Notes: generated from the sequence alone by a model not told the origin. A stretch of 64,000 bases of DNA from Flavobacterium terrae (GCF_900142035.1 NZ_FQZI01000003.1:62001-126000), one strand, 5' to 3'. Shown: positions 32,819-43,947, counted from the first letter of the stretch. Translations and numbers: made by a program.

Positions 32819-33920
32819 AGAAATAACAGATATTGATTTTTCAACTCAAAATAGCAAATTCTTTTGGAAAGAGCTCTTTGAAAAGGGTATTCAGCATTTA
32901 CTTGATGAACAAAAAAAAGGGTTTAAAAACACCAAACACTCAATGGTCTTTTCAAAAGAAATTTTTCGGGTTGAAGAGGAATTACAGGTGACAGATATTT
33001 TTCAAAGAGCTTTAATACTTGATACTTTTATCTATGCAAATCAAAAAACTAATTTAAATCTTGATACTATTATTATTTCTGAATTAGACTATTTATATAA
33101 TTCAAGAAGAAAAGACGAAATAGGTGCATGGAGTTATTTTCCAGATTTAATGGAATTGCCAGCAGATGTTGATGATTTAGCACAAATTTTACAAGCATAT
33201 TGTCATTATTATCCTAAATCATTTTTCGATGATTTATTTGAAATTCCAATTCAAACTACTTTAAAACAACAAGCCAATGAAGATTTTGGTTGGGAATCTT
33301 GGATTCTACCAAAAGAGAATTTAACAAAAGAGCAACAATTACAATGCGAATGGATCCATAAAGGTTGGGGAACAGGGTCTGATGTAGATGTAGTTGCTAA
33401 TTTTTTATATGCTTTGAATTTGTATGATAAAGAACGATTTGAAAATGATATTCAAAAAGGCTTACAATTTTTATACAATAAACAAGACCAAGGAGCCTGG
33501 GGAAGCACTTGGTATCATGGACTCAACTATGGAACTTTTATTAGTATAAAAGCAATAGCTCAAAATAATGGAAATAAAGAAGTTATAAATAATGCTTTAA
33601 ACTTTTTATTTAAGTCAAGAAGACCTGACGGTGGATGGGGATTAGAAGATCAAGAATCAGATTCTTTACAAACTGCTTTAGCTTTACTTGGCGTTTCAAT
33701 TGCTTCTAATTATTTGGAAAAAGAAATTGATTCTAAATGGCTAGACAAAAGCTTACAATTTCTAGCTAAACGATATACAGAAAACGAAGGATGGGAATCT
33801 TGCCCATTTATTAAAATGCCCATGGGAAGGCCTATTGGCTTTATACATACCATACTTACTTATGAAAGTCCACCAATAACCACAAGCTTTGTAACAAGAG
33901 CATGTGCTGCTTTCTTCTAA
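32802..33920 (+). CDS. Short class II terpene-cyclase-like / prenyltransferase-repeat protein
   Basis: The 372-residue protein is an alpha/alpha-barrel of the squalene-hopene-cyclase group. Repeats reminiscent of QW motifs are seen at QDQGAWGS, RRPDGGWGLED and ENEGWES, and a DxDD motif lies at residues 122-125 (PADVDDLAQIL), the proton-donating signature of class II cyclases. Full-size cyclases have two barrel domains and over 600 residues, so this is a single-barrel form. It may protonate and cyclise a prenyl chain added by the upstream enzyme, or act as a binding subunit. No membrane-spanning segment is seen. Overlap of 17 nt with the dioxygenase gene suggests coupled expression. Confidence 0.7.
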   Translation: MSQVSREITDIDFSTQNSKFFWKELFEKGIQHLLDEQKKGFKNTKHSMVFSKEIFRVEEELQVTDIFQRALILDTFIYANQKTNLNLDTIIISELDYLYNSRRKDEIGAWSYFPDLMELPADVDDLAQILQAYCHYYPKSFFDDLFEIPIQTTLKQQANEDFGWESWILPKENLTKEQQLQCEWIHKGWGTGSDVDVVANFLYALNLYDKERFENDIQKGLQFLYNKQDQGAWGSTWYHGLNYGTFISIKAIAQNNGNKEVINNALNFLFKSRRPDGGWGLEDQESDSLQTALALLGVSIASNYLEKEIDSKWLDKSLQFLAKRYTENEGWESCPFIKMPMGRPIGFIHTILTYESPPITTSFVTRACAAFF

Positions 33921-33948
33921 AAAACTAATAATCAAATAAACTACTAAA

Positions 33949-36900
33949 ATGAACTCAAATAATGCAACTAATAATGACCAGAGTAAACCTCAGGTCACGA
34001 CCTTTCAGTTTAATAACAAAACGGTAGGTCAAATAAAAGAAAGTGTCAATTTATTTACTGGTACTGCTAATATTCCAATCAATATAGCCACTTTTCAGGG
34101 GAGAAAAGGACTAGATGTAGATGTGAATATCATGTACACTAGTAATATAAAAAACTCTGTAGAAAACTGGAACCTTACAAATCCAACTGGAATTTTAGGT
34201 TTGGGATGGGACATGTCATTTGATAAAATTGTTGTTAATAAAAATGGCAGTGGCACTTCGTCATCTGATGATTATTTTTTAATAGAAAATGGTAGTTCAA
34301 ATCCTTTGATTCAAGATGGTTTATTACCGGAAAATCCAGCAAGTTTATTATTGTTTCAACTTAGAAATTTTGAATTTTGGGACATACAATATGATCCATA
34401 TAATGAAAAATGGACCATTATTAAAGAAGATGGAACCATCTATATTTATGGTGATAAAAATAGTGGTAGAAACACCGTGCAGCATGGAGTTCAGTGGGGT
34501 AACTGGATGGGGACTTCTAATGTTACAACTGGACAAGAAAACTATGTGACTGCTTGGAATCTATCTGAAGTTCGAAATACTTGGGATCAATCTGTTTTAT
34601 ATAAATACGATAACGTAAATGTTCCTGTAGGCAACTCAAATGGTTTAGTTCATACTCAAGCTTCTTATCTAAAACAAATTAAAGATAGTTTTCAAAGAAC
34701 AATTACATTCTTTTATGGTGAAAAATATGGAGCTAATAATCCTAGTTCACAAAATATAGTAGAGTATCAAGCAATGCATACTAATCAAGTCGCTCCCAAT
34801 GCATATCAGGATGGCTATGAAACACGCTTTTTAGACTATATCGAAGTAAGAAATAAGTTGAATCTATTACAGTTTAGTATTGTTTTTGAATATGATTTCA
34901 TCAATTTAGGTTCTAATAGCCAAACAACAGTTTACCCACTAATGTGGAAAAGAGTTTTAAAAAGCTTTTGGCAAGTACAACCTAAAGGGAATACTTTGCC
35001 TGGAATGGAGTTTGAGTACTATGATAAAATGCAAGATACAAATGCGGGTGCCTTAAAAAGTATTTTATATCCGCAAGGTGCAAAAGCTATCTATACTTAT
35101 AAAAATGAACCTTTAAATAGTTCTCGAAATATTAAAGTAACTAGTCCAATGACTAACGCCATACCAAGAGTGTGGTTTGGTACAGATTATACAGTAATAA
35201 CATGGTATGATAAAGTCAATAAGAAATTAGTAGCAAAAGTACATTCATGGTCAGGAAATTGGTCGACTTATGAATTAAATTCAGATGTTCCTACAACACC
35301 ATATTTTACGAATGTTGATTTTGATATCGATTCATTGGGCGTTATTGCAAAATCGGATTATATAGCACTTTATTTTACTGAAAAAACTAAAAAACAACTT
35401 CAGCTATTTTTATACAGAAGAAATCCAGAGAAGTTTGGAACGTTTAATTTGACTAATGGTGTTCAAAATTTTCCTTTAAAATCGGATACTTCAAAAGTTG
35501 GAGTAGAGTCTGGAAGAGATTTTGTAATAGTTTCAAGTAAAGAAATTACAACTACTCCAGTAACTATTTTTCAATGGAACTGGAAACAAAGAACATGGAA
35601 TAGTTCTGCAAATCCTGTACAGGGAGGTATTTCTATATTAACTCCGTTACCTTCAGATATCGCAAATGCTTCTAATATTTTACTAAAAGCAAAAGATAAT
35701 TATTACATCGCTTCTTTTTATAACTACAATACAAAAGTCTTACAGTTTCAATTATTTTATCATAACGGAAACAATATATGGACAAAGAGTAATCTTTACA
35801 GTACTTCAAATGTCAGTATTTATAAAGATTCAGACACTAATGATTTTCCTTTTAGCTTAACTTTAAGTAATTCTTTTGCCGTAGCAACCTATATTACTGC
35901 TCAAACTAATGATAAAATAAACTATAGTCTCAGAGTTCTACAATGGGATAAAAACTTCAATTTACTAGATGCAGGAAATCCTTTTGTTAAAAATTATGAA
36001 ACACCAATTGTAGAGGGCAAATCACAATATCAATTATTTTCAACGATTTTAACTGATGCAATGGTTACTAATAATCCATTTGCAAATAGATATTTAGGAG
36101 GTATTGGAACTAGTAATAATGTTCAAAATTGGAAATCAACTGCATTCACAACAAAACCCGATGATAAAGTAAGCTTTGCAACGGGTATTGATGTGATTAC
36201 AATGTCAAAAGTACAAGGGAATTCAAACATTAATCAATATTTTCAATTTAATCCAAATACAGGGGCTTGGGGTTCAATTCAGAATTTAGCTTCTTCTGAT
36301 AAAAATATTACGTTTAGCGGTAATTACATGACTGTTGGTAAAGATGTGTATTACTTAAATACTAATGGAAGTTGGATAAAATTATCGCAGCAATTAAATA
36401 ATCTTAATGCGCCCAATACTGTCCAAAATAGAGCCTCATCATACATAGCTTATCAAGACAATACAGATAGTAACGCACAAACCTATTTTGTAAATCCAAA
36501 CAACGGAAATATCGATACACCCATAAAGCTTCCTATCACAGCAGAGGGCATTGGTCAAAAAATCGTTGTTGATTCAGAAAATATAAAACCTGGAACTTCA
36601 CTAGCTGGTGCTGATACATTTGTTACTTATCCTTCAAATCAAGAGTTTGATAGTTGCAATTCTTTAGCTATTTATAAAGTTGTAGATGGAAAAGCAACTG
36701 ATTCTGTAACCATAACTCCAATTTCTTATATCACAATTACAGATGAAGTAAATGAAGAACAAGCATATTATCAATCGTATGATTATGCTCGTTCAGCACA
36801 GTCAATAATTACTTATGATGGTCGTTCTGGCTTAGCTCAATTTCCCAAAGTAACTACATTTTTTGGAACTAAAATTCCAGATGTAAGCAAAACCACTAGT

Positions 36901-39900
36901 GGTATTTCGATTAGTTATTTTTCTAATGGTGTTTCGGCTCAAAACGAAATTCCTTATGATACCAATTGGATTTATAACTATAGTGCTTTATTAAATGGCG
37001 CATTATTGCAAAAGTTGCAATTTGACATAGAGGGTAAATTAGTCACTAAAGAAGTTAACTATTGGCAAATTTTCACAAATAATGTCAATCAAAAAAATTA
37101 TTTGTATGGTGCATTTTATAGAATTAACAAGGTCTTATCACAACAAGATCGAGTTTCACAGCTCTCAACTGTAAATTATTATCAAGATTTAGGTTTACCA
37201 ATGTCATCAGTTACATCGTATTATGATTCTGATGGAACATTAAAAACTCTTACAAACGAAAAAAAATATGCAATACAAATCGCAGAATATCAATCTGCTA
37301 TGAAACAAAAGCATTTACTTAATGCTATTGCTCAGGAGTCAGTGTTTGTGAGTGATAAAAATAATCCTAAAAATTATGTTAGTGCTAAAGTTGTCACATG
37401 GAAAAATTGGTCAGAGAATAATGCTTGGAGATGGTCTCCATTTCAAAATTTTGAATGGTTAGGAAATGAAAACAATCAGCCTTCTTTTGATTTTACTTCT
37501 TCTCAAAACAATGAAGATTGGCTAAAAAAACAAGAAGTTGTTACTCGTGGAGAATTTGATACAATAAATGAGATGATGAATGTAGAAGGCGTACACTCTT
37601 CTTATATTTATAGTAATGATGCTCAATTTCAAATTGCCGAGTTTTTAACTGCAAGTAAATTAGGTAATGAAGTTTCATTTTATAGTTTCGAGTCTTATGA
37701 AAACGCTAATGGTTGGGTAATAACCTCTCATGCATCTATTATTCCTAATGAAAATGATGCTACTATAGATGCAAAATTTGGACAGTCTTCTTTAAAAATA
37801 AATAATGGAGTAGGTTTACAAAATAGCTTTACACCTCAAAATCAAGAACAGGACTACGTGTTTTCTAGCTATATAAAACTACCCGAAGGTTTTGATATAA
37901 GTAAAGGAAATGCAAAATGGATTTTATCATTTGTTCAAAACGGTAATCCAGTTGGGCAGGAAATTGTTTTACCATTTGGTGAGATAGTGGGTAGTTGGAT
38001 TTATCTTTTTAAAGTGTTTAATTTGAGAGACATTGGTCTTACTAGTAATAGTATAACTTCAGTTGTTATTAAAGCTCAAAATGATAATACACAAAGCCTT
38101 GCTTTAATTGATTGTGTCCGATTTTCACCATTGCAAAGCATGATTTCATCAGTTTCAATTAATCAAGAAATTGATGTTGTAGAATCAACTTTAGGAAGTA
38201 ACGGAGAAATCCAAACTAAGTTTTTTGATGATTATCAAAGAGTTGTAGCCAATACTAGTTTTGCAGATAAAACAGCAGCAATAGCAACAAATTATTTCTC
38301 AAGAACTGGAAATAATAATGCCTTTTCTTCCGAAGATCCTAATAGTAAATTAAAACTGTTAGCTGTTGATGGAGGTGATGCTATTCGTTTTACTCAAGGG
38401 AATGAATGGAAACAATATTGGACACCAATTCAAGAATCAGATTGGCAAGTTCAAAATGGAGCTTTAAATTATACTACTTCAAATAAAGAGGGAATCCTTG
38501 AATACAAAAGCGATAAACTCAATAATTACGGATTATTAGTACAATTAAGTCCTAAAGAAATAATCTCTAATTCATTGGGAATAAGAATAGGGGATATGCT
38601 ATCAATTCAATGGAATCCTTCGACTAATCAATGGGAATTATTGGATAATAAAAGCCAAGTAATTACAAGTAAAAAACAAACTGTTGAATTAGATGAAACT
38701 ACCCAAAAAAATAATGGACAGAGTAAATTATTAAGAAGAGGTTTGTATTCTAAAGTAATTAAAGAAGCAATTAAATCAAATCAAAAAGCAGTTTACGAAT
38801 CAGAATTCGATAAATTTTACAATGTCAATTATAATACAAGAGAAGTAGAGGTTGGTAATCTTGCTGATCAATGGCTAGTCCTTGTTAATGAAAATAGTCT
38901 GTTGTTTTTTGCCGATGGAATGTTAATTTTCAATTATTGCTCTTCGGAAATCATATCAGGTAAACCAAGCTTATTTACAAGTAATAAGATTAGTATTGAT
39001 TATTTATTGACTGCTTTTAGTACAATGGTAACGCAAACCTTTGTAAATGCTACAGGTAATGATTTGCAATCTCAGTTGTTAGATAATACTCGAATGACTG
39101 TGATGCAAAACATATTTAATACTCAAGGAAATGTAATTGCAAGTACGAAACCAGCTTTTATAGAAGCATCTTCAACTAATGAGCTTTTTAAGTTTTTACC
39201 AAATTTTGCTATTTATGATTGGCAGAGCCAACAAATGAGTGGTTTAATTTCTGAAAATTATCCTGATGATAACGGTTATCCATTTTTTGGATATTTATAT
39301 GAAGCATCTCCATTGTCTAGAATTATTGAAAAATCAATGCCTGGTGTTGACTACAAACTAGGAGCTAATACGCAAAAATTCTATTACAATAGTAATAATG
39401 GTGATTTTGATTTACCTAAAGGTGAGTACTATCAATTGACTGTTGAAGATCAAAATGGTAATAAAACAACAACAATTTCTAATAAAAGAAATCAAGAAGT
39501 TCGAAAAATAAGTCAAAAAACACCAACTCAAAATATTGTTTCTGCTGTTTTTTATAATGATTTAGGTTATCCAATAAGAGCTTTGTCGCCCAATTATGTT
39601 GAAGGAGATGAAAATAATGAGAATTGGGTAAGTTATCAATCTTATAATTTCTTGGGACAATTAATGTCAACGACTTCTGCTAATGGAGGAACCACTGAAA
39701 TGATTTATGATAAAGCAGATCGCTTACGTTTCCGTCAGGACGCTGAGGCAAAAAATCAAGGAACGTATCAGTATTACAAATACGATCTTTCAGGTAGAAT
39801 AATAGAAAGTGGCTATGTATTGGGTACATGGAATAGAGACGCATTACAAGAAAAAGCCAACAATCAACCTAATTATCCAGAAAGTGTAAACACTTGGCGT

Positions 39901-42189
39901 TTAAAAACATATTATGATTTTGATGGATCAAATTTACCAAATCAAATTGGTCAGGTTGTTAGGACAGAAAACAACCATTCGGATAATGGTCAAGCTGATG
40001 TAATTGAAAATTTCGCATACGATGTTTACGGAAATGTAATTCAAAGAATACAAAAAGTAATCAATTTCGACTCTGAAGAATACACAACAGGTTTTCATTA
40101 TAATAATTTAGGAGGAATTATCCAGATAGATTATCCTGTTCAAAAGAATTCTTCATCATATTCAGTGTATTACACGTATAATGTAATTGGCCAAATTGCA
40201 ACCATTGGAACTGAAAAGGGGTTAAATGATATTGCTTCATATTCTTACAATCCAACTGGGAAATTGTTAGAGGAAACACTAAACCCAAATGCCACAAGTA
40301 TAATTCGTAATTATGGCTATGATTCACCAGTTTGGTTAAATAATATGACTGATGTGAAACAGCAAGACAAGTCAGTTGTTTTTGAAGAAAATATTAAAAC
40401 AGCTATTCCTAATGGTCAAGCGTATTATAACGGTCAGCCAGCGTCTATCAGTTTTGATTATCCTTCTGCTATGGATGCAGGTTCAACATTTGCTAATACG
40501 TATAATTCATTAAATGCTTTAGAAAATGTTACAGAAACAAAAGATCAACTAGTTAATAATAAAGCTTATCAGTTTGATAACAATGGAAACTTTGATACTA
40601 TAACTATAAATTCTAAAACATATCAATTTGAAGCAGAATCAGGTAAAGGAGATCGACTTCAAAAAGTTGTAAATTCTGGTAATCAAAATCCTTTATTTAA
40701 TTTTCAATACAATTTAAATGGATCTATAGGAAATTACCAAGCTACAGAAGAAGATGGTTATGCTGCTCAAAATCTACAATTTTCGTACGATTCTGGTACT
40801 CAAATGACAAATATGATTGATGATTTGACTCTAGATAAACAATATAAGTTTTTTTACAGTAGTTCAAGCGATCGAGTATTAAAGCAACAATTTTCTGGTG
40901 ATTTACTTCAAGAAAGCACATTATACGTGAAAAGTCTGTCAGGAAATCCATTAGTACAAATTATGAAAACTGAAAATTCTGAAAACACTATCTATTTTGT
41001 ATATGGACCTGTTGGTATTGTCTCATTTGTCAAAAATGAAAAGTCTTATTATACACTCAAAGATCATTTAGGTTCAATTAGAGTTATAATGGATAATAAT
41101 GCAGAACCTGTGGCAGCTTATGAATATGATGTTTATGGTAATGTAAAAATCATAGCACAACCTGAAGCAGACTTTTTTCCTTATTTATTTACTAGTCAAG
41201 AATATGATTACGAATTAGGAATATATAATTATAAAGCAAGATTCTATTTCAGCCGAATTGGAAGATTTGGAGTTATGGATAGTTACAATCAATTCTTTAG
41301 TCCTTATATCTATGCAGGAAATAATCCTTTTGTATATATAGATCCATCTGGACATTTCTCTATTGGCAATTTCTTTTCGGCCATTGGAGGAGCAATAATT
41401 GGAGCAATCGAGATTCTTATAGGTGTTGTTATTGATGTTGTTGCAGGTGTTTTAGAGGTTGTAACAGGAGGACTCTCAACTCCAGCAAGCGTTGGACTTG
41501 CTTCTTTAGCTGGTGCATTTATAGGTGCAGGTGTTAGTGCAGTAACTTATTCTGCGGTCAGTTTAGTAACCAATGAATTTAGCTGGAAAGAATATGGTAT
41601 CAATACAGCAGTAGGATTTGTTGCAGGTGCTATAACTGCTGGTTTTGGAGCTGCTGGATCTATTGCTGCCGAAGCTGCTACAGGAGTTAAAGCAGCGGCT
41701 GAAGCTGGTCAAGCAGTGAGCACATTAGCAAAAGTGGCCAATGCTGGTATTAAAGGAGCATTCGCTATTGGTGGAGCCGAATTAGCAGCTACTACTTCAA
41801 GTTTAATAGATAACGCTGCACACGGTAATAATTTGAGCGCAGGATTGGATGAAGCTTTAGTAAAAGGTGTTTTAAGTTCAACATTATCATGGGCAATACC
41901 GGGTATCGATTACAAATCGGGTTGGGGCAATTTATTTGCTAGAATGTCAGCTAGTGTTGCAAAATCAGAAGCCATAGATATTTCTATTCAGTTAGGTTCA
42001 AATGCCATTAACGGAAATAGCTTAGATACTGGAATATTGAATACTGTTGTTGGTGGAGTTGTAGGAGGAAGCATTGGAGGATTAGAAACCAATTCTTTTG
42101 CTCAAGAGAGAACAAAGCAAGAACTGAATTTTATGAATGTTCCAGTTGCTCAAAATCCAATGCCGGCTGACGGAATCATAAGGTTATAA
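33949..42189 (+). CDS. Giant RHS-repeat / Tc-toxin B-C-like protein (2746 residues)
   Basis: The N-terminal region (VGQIKESVNLFTGTANIPINIATF...LGLGWDMSF) matches the start of SpvB/TcB-type secreted toxin components. YD-repeat-like segments run from about residue 1850 to 2350. The RHS-associated core is at about 2350-2460: YFVYGPVGIVSF, DHLGSIRVIMD, YDVYGNVK, YKARFYFSRIGRFGVMD and YAGNNPFVYIDPSGHFS. In Tc/RHS toxins such a shell encloses a variable C-terminal effector. Here the 280 residues after the core are Ala/Gly-rich and hydrophobic (AIGGAIIGAIEILIGVVIDV, FIGAGVSAVTYSAVSL) without a recognised nuclease or deamidase. There is no signal peptide. No gene for an obvious immunity protein follows. 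A pore-forming or membrane-inserting tip is possible. Confidence 0.85.
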   Translation: MNSNNATNNDQSKPQVTTFQFNNKTVGQIKESVNLFTGTANIPINIATFQGRKGLDVDVNIMYTSNIKNSVENWNLTNPTGILGLGWDMSFDKIVVNKNGSGTSSSDDYFLIENGSSNPLIQDGLLPENPASLLLFQLRNFEFWDIQYDPYNEKWTIIKEDGTIYIYGDKNSGRNTVQHGVQWGNWMGTSNVTTGQENYVTAWNLSEVRNTWDQSVLYKYDNVNVPVGNSNGLVHTQASYLKQIKDSFQRTITFFYGEKYGANNPSSQNIVEYQAMHTNQVAPNAYQDGYETRFLDYIEVRNKLNLLQFSIVFEYDFINLGSNSQTTVYPLMWKRVLKSFWQVQPKGNTLPGMEFEYYDKMQDTNAGALKSILYPQGAKAIYTYKNEPLNSSRNIKVTSPMTNAIPRVWFGTDYTVITWYDKVNKKLVAKVHSWSGNWSTYELNSDVPTTPYFTNVDFDIDSLGVIAKSDYIALYFTEKTKKQLQLFLYRRNPEKFGTFNLTNGVQNFPLKSDTSKVGVESGRDFVIVSSKEITTTPVTIFQWNWKQRTWNSSANPVQGGISILTPLPSDIANASNILLKAKDNYYIASFYNYNTKVLQFQLFYHNGNNIWTKSNLYSTSNVSIYKDSDTNDFPFSLTLSNSFAVATYITAQTNDKINYSLRVLQWDKNFNLLDAGNPFVKNYETPIVEGKSQYQLFSTILTDAMVTNNPFANRYLGGIGTSNNVQNWKSTAFTTKPDDKVSFATGIDVITMSKVQGNSNINQYFQFNPNTGAWGSIQNLASSDKNITFSGNYMTVGKDVYYLNTNGSWIKLSQQLNNLNAPNTVQNRASSYIAYQDNTDSNAQTYFVNPNNGNIDTPIKLPITAEGIGQKIVVDSENIKPGTSLAGADTFVTYPSNQEFDSCNSLAIYKVVDGKATDSVTITPISYITITDEVNEEQAYYQSYDYARSAQSIITYDGRSGLAQFPKVTTFFGTKIPDVSKTTSGISISYFSNGVSAQNEIPYDTNWIYNYSALLNGALLQKLQFDIEGKLVTKEVNYWQIFTNNVNQKNYLYGAFYRINKVLSQQDRVSQLSTVNYYQDLGLPMSSVTSYYDSDGTLKTLTNEKKYAIQIAEYQSAMKQKHLLNAIAQESVFVSDKNNPKNYVSAKVVTWKNWSENNAWRWSPFQNFEWLGNENNQPSFDFTSSQNNEDWLKKQEVVTRGEFDTINEMMNVEGVHSSYIYSNDAQFQIAEFLTASKLGNEVSFYSFESYENANGWVITSHASIIPNENDATIDAKFGQSSLKINNGVGLQNSFTPQNQEQDYVFSSYIKLPEGFDISKGNAKWILSFVQNGNPVGQEIVLPFGEIVGSWIYLFKVFNLRDIGLTSNSITSVVIKAQNDNTQSLALIDCVRFSPLQSMISSVSINQEIDVVESTLGSNGEIQTKFFDDYQRVVANTSFADKTAAIATNYFSRTGNNNAFSSEDPNSKLKLLAVDGGDAIRFTQGNEWKQYWTPIQESDWQVQNGALNYTTSNKEGILEYKSDKLNNYGLLVQLSPKEIISNSLGIRIGDMLSIQWNPSTNQWELLDNKSQVITSKKQTVELDETTQKNNGQSKLLRRGLYSKVIKEAIKSNQKAVYESEFDKFYNVNYNTREVEVGNLADQWLVLVNENSLLFFADGMLIFNYCSSEIISGKPSLFTSNKISIDYLLTAFSTMVTQTFVNATGNDLQSQLLDNTRMTVMQNIFNTQGNVIASTKPAFIEASSTNELFKFLPNFAIYDWQSQQMSGLISENYPDDNGYPFFGYLYEASPLSRIIEKSMPGVDYKLGANTQKFYYNSNNGDFDLPKGEYYQLTVEDQNGNKTTTISNKRNQEVRKISQKTPTQNIVSAVFYNDLGYPIRALSPNYVEGDENNENWVSYQSYNFLGQLMSTTSANGGTTEMIYDKADRLRFRQDAEAKNQGTYQYYKYDLSGRIIESGYVLGTWNRDALQEKANNQPNYPESVNTWRLKTYYDFDGSNLPNQIGQVVRTENNHSDNGQADVIENFAYDVYGNVIQRIQKVINFDSEEYTTGFHYNNLGGIIQIDYPVQKNSSSYSVYYTYNVIGQIATIGTEKGLNDIASYSYNPTGKLLEETLNPNATSIIRNYGYDSPVWLNNMTDVKQQDKSVVFEENIKTAIPNGQAYYNGQPASISFDYPSAMDAGSTFANTYNSLNALENVTETKDQLVNNKAYQFDNNGNFDTITINSKTYQFEAESGKGDRLQKVVNSGNQNPLFNFQYNLNGSIGNYQATEEDGYAAQNLQFSYDSGTQMTNMIDDLTLDKQYKFFYSSSSDRVLKQQFSGDLLQESTLYVKSLSGNPLVQIMKTENSENTIYFVYGPVGIVSFVKNEKSYYTLKDHLGSIRVIMDNNAEPVAAYEYDVYGNVKIIAQPEADFFPYLFTSQEYDYELGIYNYKARFYFSRIGRFGVMDSYNQFFSPYIYAGNNPFVYIDPSGHFSIGNFFSAIGGAIIGAIEILIGVVIDVVAGVLEVVTGGLSTPASVGLASLAGAFIGAGVSAVTYSAVSLVTNEFSWKEYGINTAVGFVAGAITAGFGAAGSIAAEAATGVKAAAEAGQAVSTLAKVANAGIKGAFAIGGAELAATTSSLIDNAAHGNNLSAGLDEALVKGVLSSTLSWAIPGIDYKSGWGNLFARMSASVAKSEAIDISIQLGSNAINGNSLDTGILNTVVGGVVGGSIGGLETNSFAQERTKQELNFMNVPVAQNPMPADGIIRL

Positions 42190-42209
42190 ACAAACATTAA
42201 AATTAATTT

Positions 42210-43928
42210 ATGGAAACTACAAATAATCAAATTTTGGAAGGTTTTCCTCCAAATATTACCATTAAACAAGAAACATTTTCAAACTGGGCCAATGCTATAG
42301 TTGTCCCTAATGTTTGGACTTGTATTCCAGCAAATGAGGAAGATGTTATTGCAGTTAGCAATTGGGGAGCCACTAATGGTTGGACAGTTCGTGCTCGAGG
42401 GATTATGCATAATTGGTCTCCATTGGCTATTACACCTAATTTATCATCGTACGATAAAGTATTACTCATTGATACGACAGTGTCATTAAATCAAATGGAA
42501 TTTATCTCTGATTTTGAAGGAAAAGGACCAGCTGTAAAAGTAAAAACAGGAGCTACGATGGGCAATCTTTTACAGTATTTAGAAAATGTTTCTGGTGGTA
42601 ATGGTGCTGCTAGCGGATATAGTTTTCCACATGTTCCAGCTCCAGATCATTTGACAATAGGTGGCGTAATAACAATAAATGCTCATGGTACTGCTGTTCC
42701 AACAAGTCCAAATGACGACTTTAAAACTACATATGGTTCAATGAGTAATCGAATTTTATCTTTAACTGCAGTTGTTACTGATCCTGATAGTGAAAGTCCA
42801 AATAGTTATCAACTAAAAACTTTCAAGAGAGGTGATAAAGAAATGAATGCTTTAATGACTCAATTGGGACGTAGTCTAATTACCGAAGTAACTTTTCAAG
42901 TTGTAGAAAACTATAATTTAAGATGTCTCTCAATTACAGATATTGATGCTAAAACTTTATTTGTTCCATATACAGGTACAAATCCTCCTTTAAATAGTTG
43001 TGGTGATTTTCTGAACAAAAATGGTAGAATAGAGATTATTTGGTTTCCCTTTACAAATTATCCCTGGTTAAAAGTATGGACAGTAGAGCAAACAAAACCT
43101 TCAACTTCTAGAAAAGTAGACCAACCTAATAATTATCCTTTCTCTGATAATTTACCAGATTTTGTGGTAAAGATGATTGATATGATAATGAGTGTTGCTC
43201 CAAGTCTAACACCTGATTTCGGAAAATTAATGTACAAAATGACAAATGAAGGACTTGATGGAAAAATTTTAGGATTCCCAATTTATGATCAATCAAGAGA
43301 TATTTGGGGACCATCAAAAAACACTCTTTTTTATGTTAAGGATACTACTTTAAGAGTGACTGCAAATGGATATGCAGTTTTAATGAACAAAAATAATGTG
43401 CAGCAAGCAATCTCAGATTTTGCAAAACAATTTGAAACTATGTTGGAGAAGTATAAGCAACAAGATAAGTTTCCTATTAATTCACCTCTAGAAATAAGAG
43501 TAACTGGTTTAGATAGCGGAGATAATATGCCTTCTTTTTCAAATAATCCAGCGGGAAGACCTGTCATATCAAGCTTGGCTACAGATGGAGAAACAGTTAA
43601 AAACGGATGGGATGTTGCTTTATGGTTAGATGTTTTAACTATTCCAGGAACAAACTATTCAGATGAGTTTTATACAGAATTAGAACAATGGTTCCTAGAA
43701 CATTTTAAAGGCTCAAATGCAAAAGTAGTTCCTGAATGGTCTAAAGGTTGGGCCTATACCAATTCTGGAGCTTGGGCCAATACTGATTTTATGAACAAAG
43801 TTAAGTCAGGATTTACTATTTCAAGAGCTAGTGATGATAACTGGGACTGGGAAACTTCAGTTTTGGCAAAATATGATGCTCATAATATTTATCAAAGTAA
43901 ACTAACAGAACAATTATTTAATAATTAA
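42210..43928 (+). CDS. Type II cholesterol-oxidase-like flavoprotein
   Basis: The 572-residue protein belongs to the covalent-FAD oxidases of the VAO/PCMH fold with a cholesterol-oxidase substrate domain. Visible motifs are WTVRARGIMHNWSPLAI, VKTGATMGNLLQYLE, PDHLTIGGVITINAHGTAVPT (about 148-168), LGRSLITEVTFQVVENYNLRC and RIEIIWFPFTNYPWLKVWTVEQTKP (about 270-295), all in the order of bacterial type II cholesterol oxidases, which turn sterols into 3-keto products with O2. There is no signal peptide here. In this operon the substrate is more likely a cyclised prenyl product with a hydroxyl group than a dietary sterol; that is inference. It is 20 nt downstream of the RHS gene. Confidence 0.85.
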   Translation: METTNNQILEGFPPNITIKQETFSNWANAIVVPNVWTCIPANEEDVIAVSNWGATNGWTVRARGIMHNWSPLAITPNLSSYDKVLLIDTTVSLNQMEFISDFEGKGPAVKVKTGATMGNLLQYLENVSGGNGAASGYSFPHVPAPDHLTIGGVITINAHGTAVPTSPNDDFKTTYGSMSNRILSLTAVVTDPDSESPNSYQLKTFKRGDKEMNALMTQLGRSLITEVTFQVVENYNLRCLSITDIDAKTLFVPYTGTNPPLNSCGDFLNKNGRIEIIWFPFTNYPWLKVWTVEQTKPSTSRKVDQPNNYPFSDNLPDFVVKMIDMIMSVAPSLTPDFGKLMYKMTNEGLDGKILGFPIYDQSRDIWGPSKNTLFYVKDTTLRVTANGYAVLMNKNNVQQAISDFAKQFETMLEKYKQQDKFPINSPLEIRVTGLDSGDNMPSFSNNPAGRPVISSLATDGETVKNGWDVALWLDVLTIPGTNYSDEFYTELEQWFLEHFKGSNAKVVPEWSKGWAYTNSGAWANTDFMNKVKSGFTISRASDDNWDWETSVLAKYDAHNIYQSKLTEQLFNN

Positions 43929-43947
43929 TCATTTAAACACTAAAATT

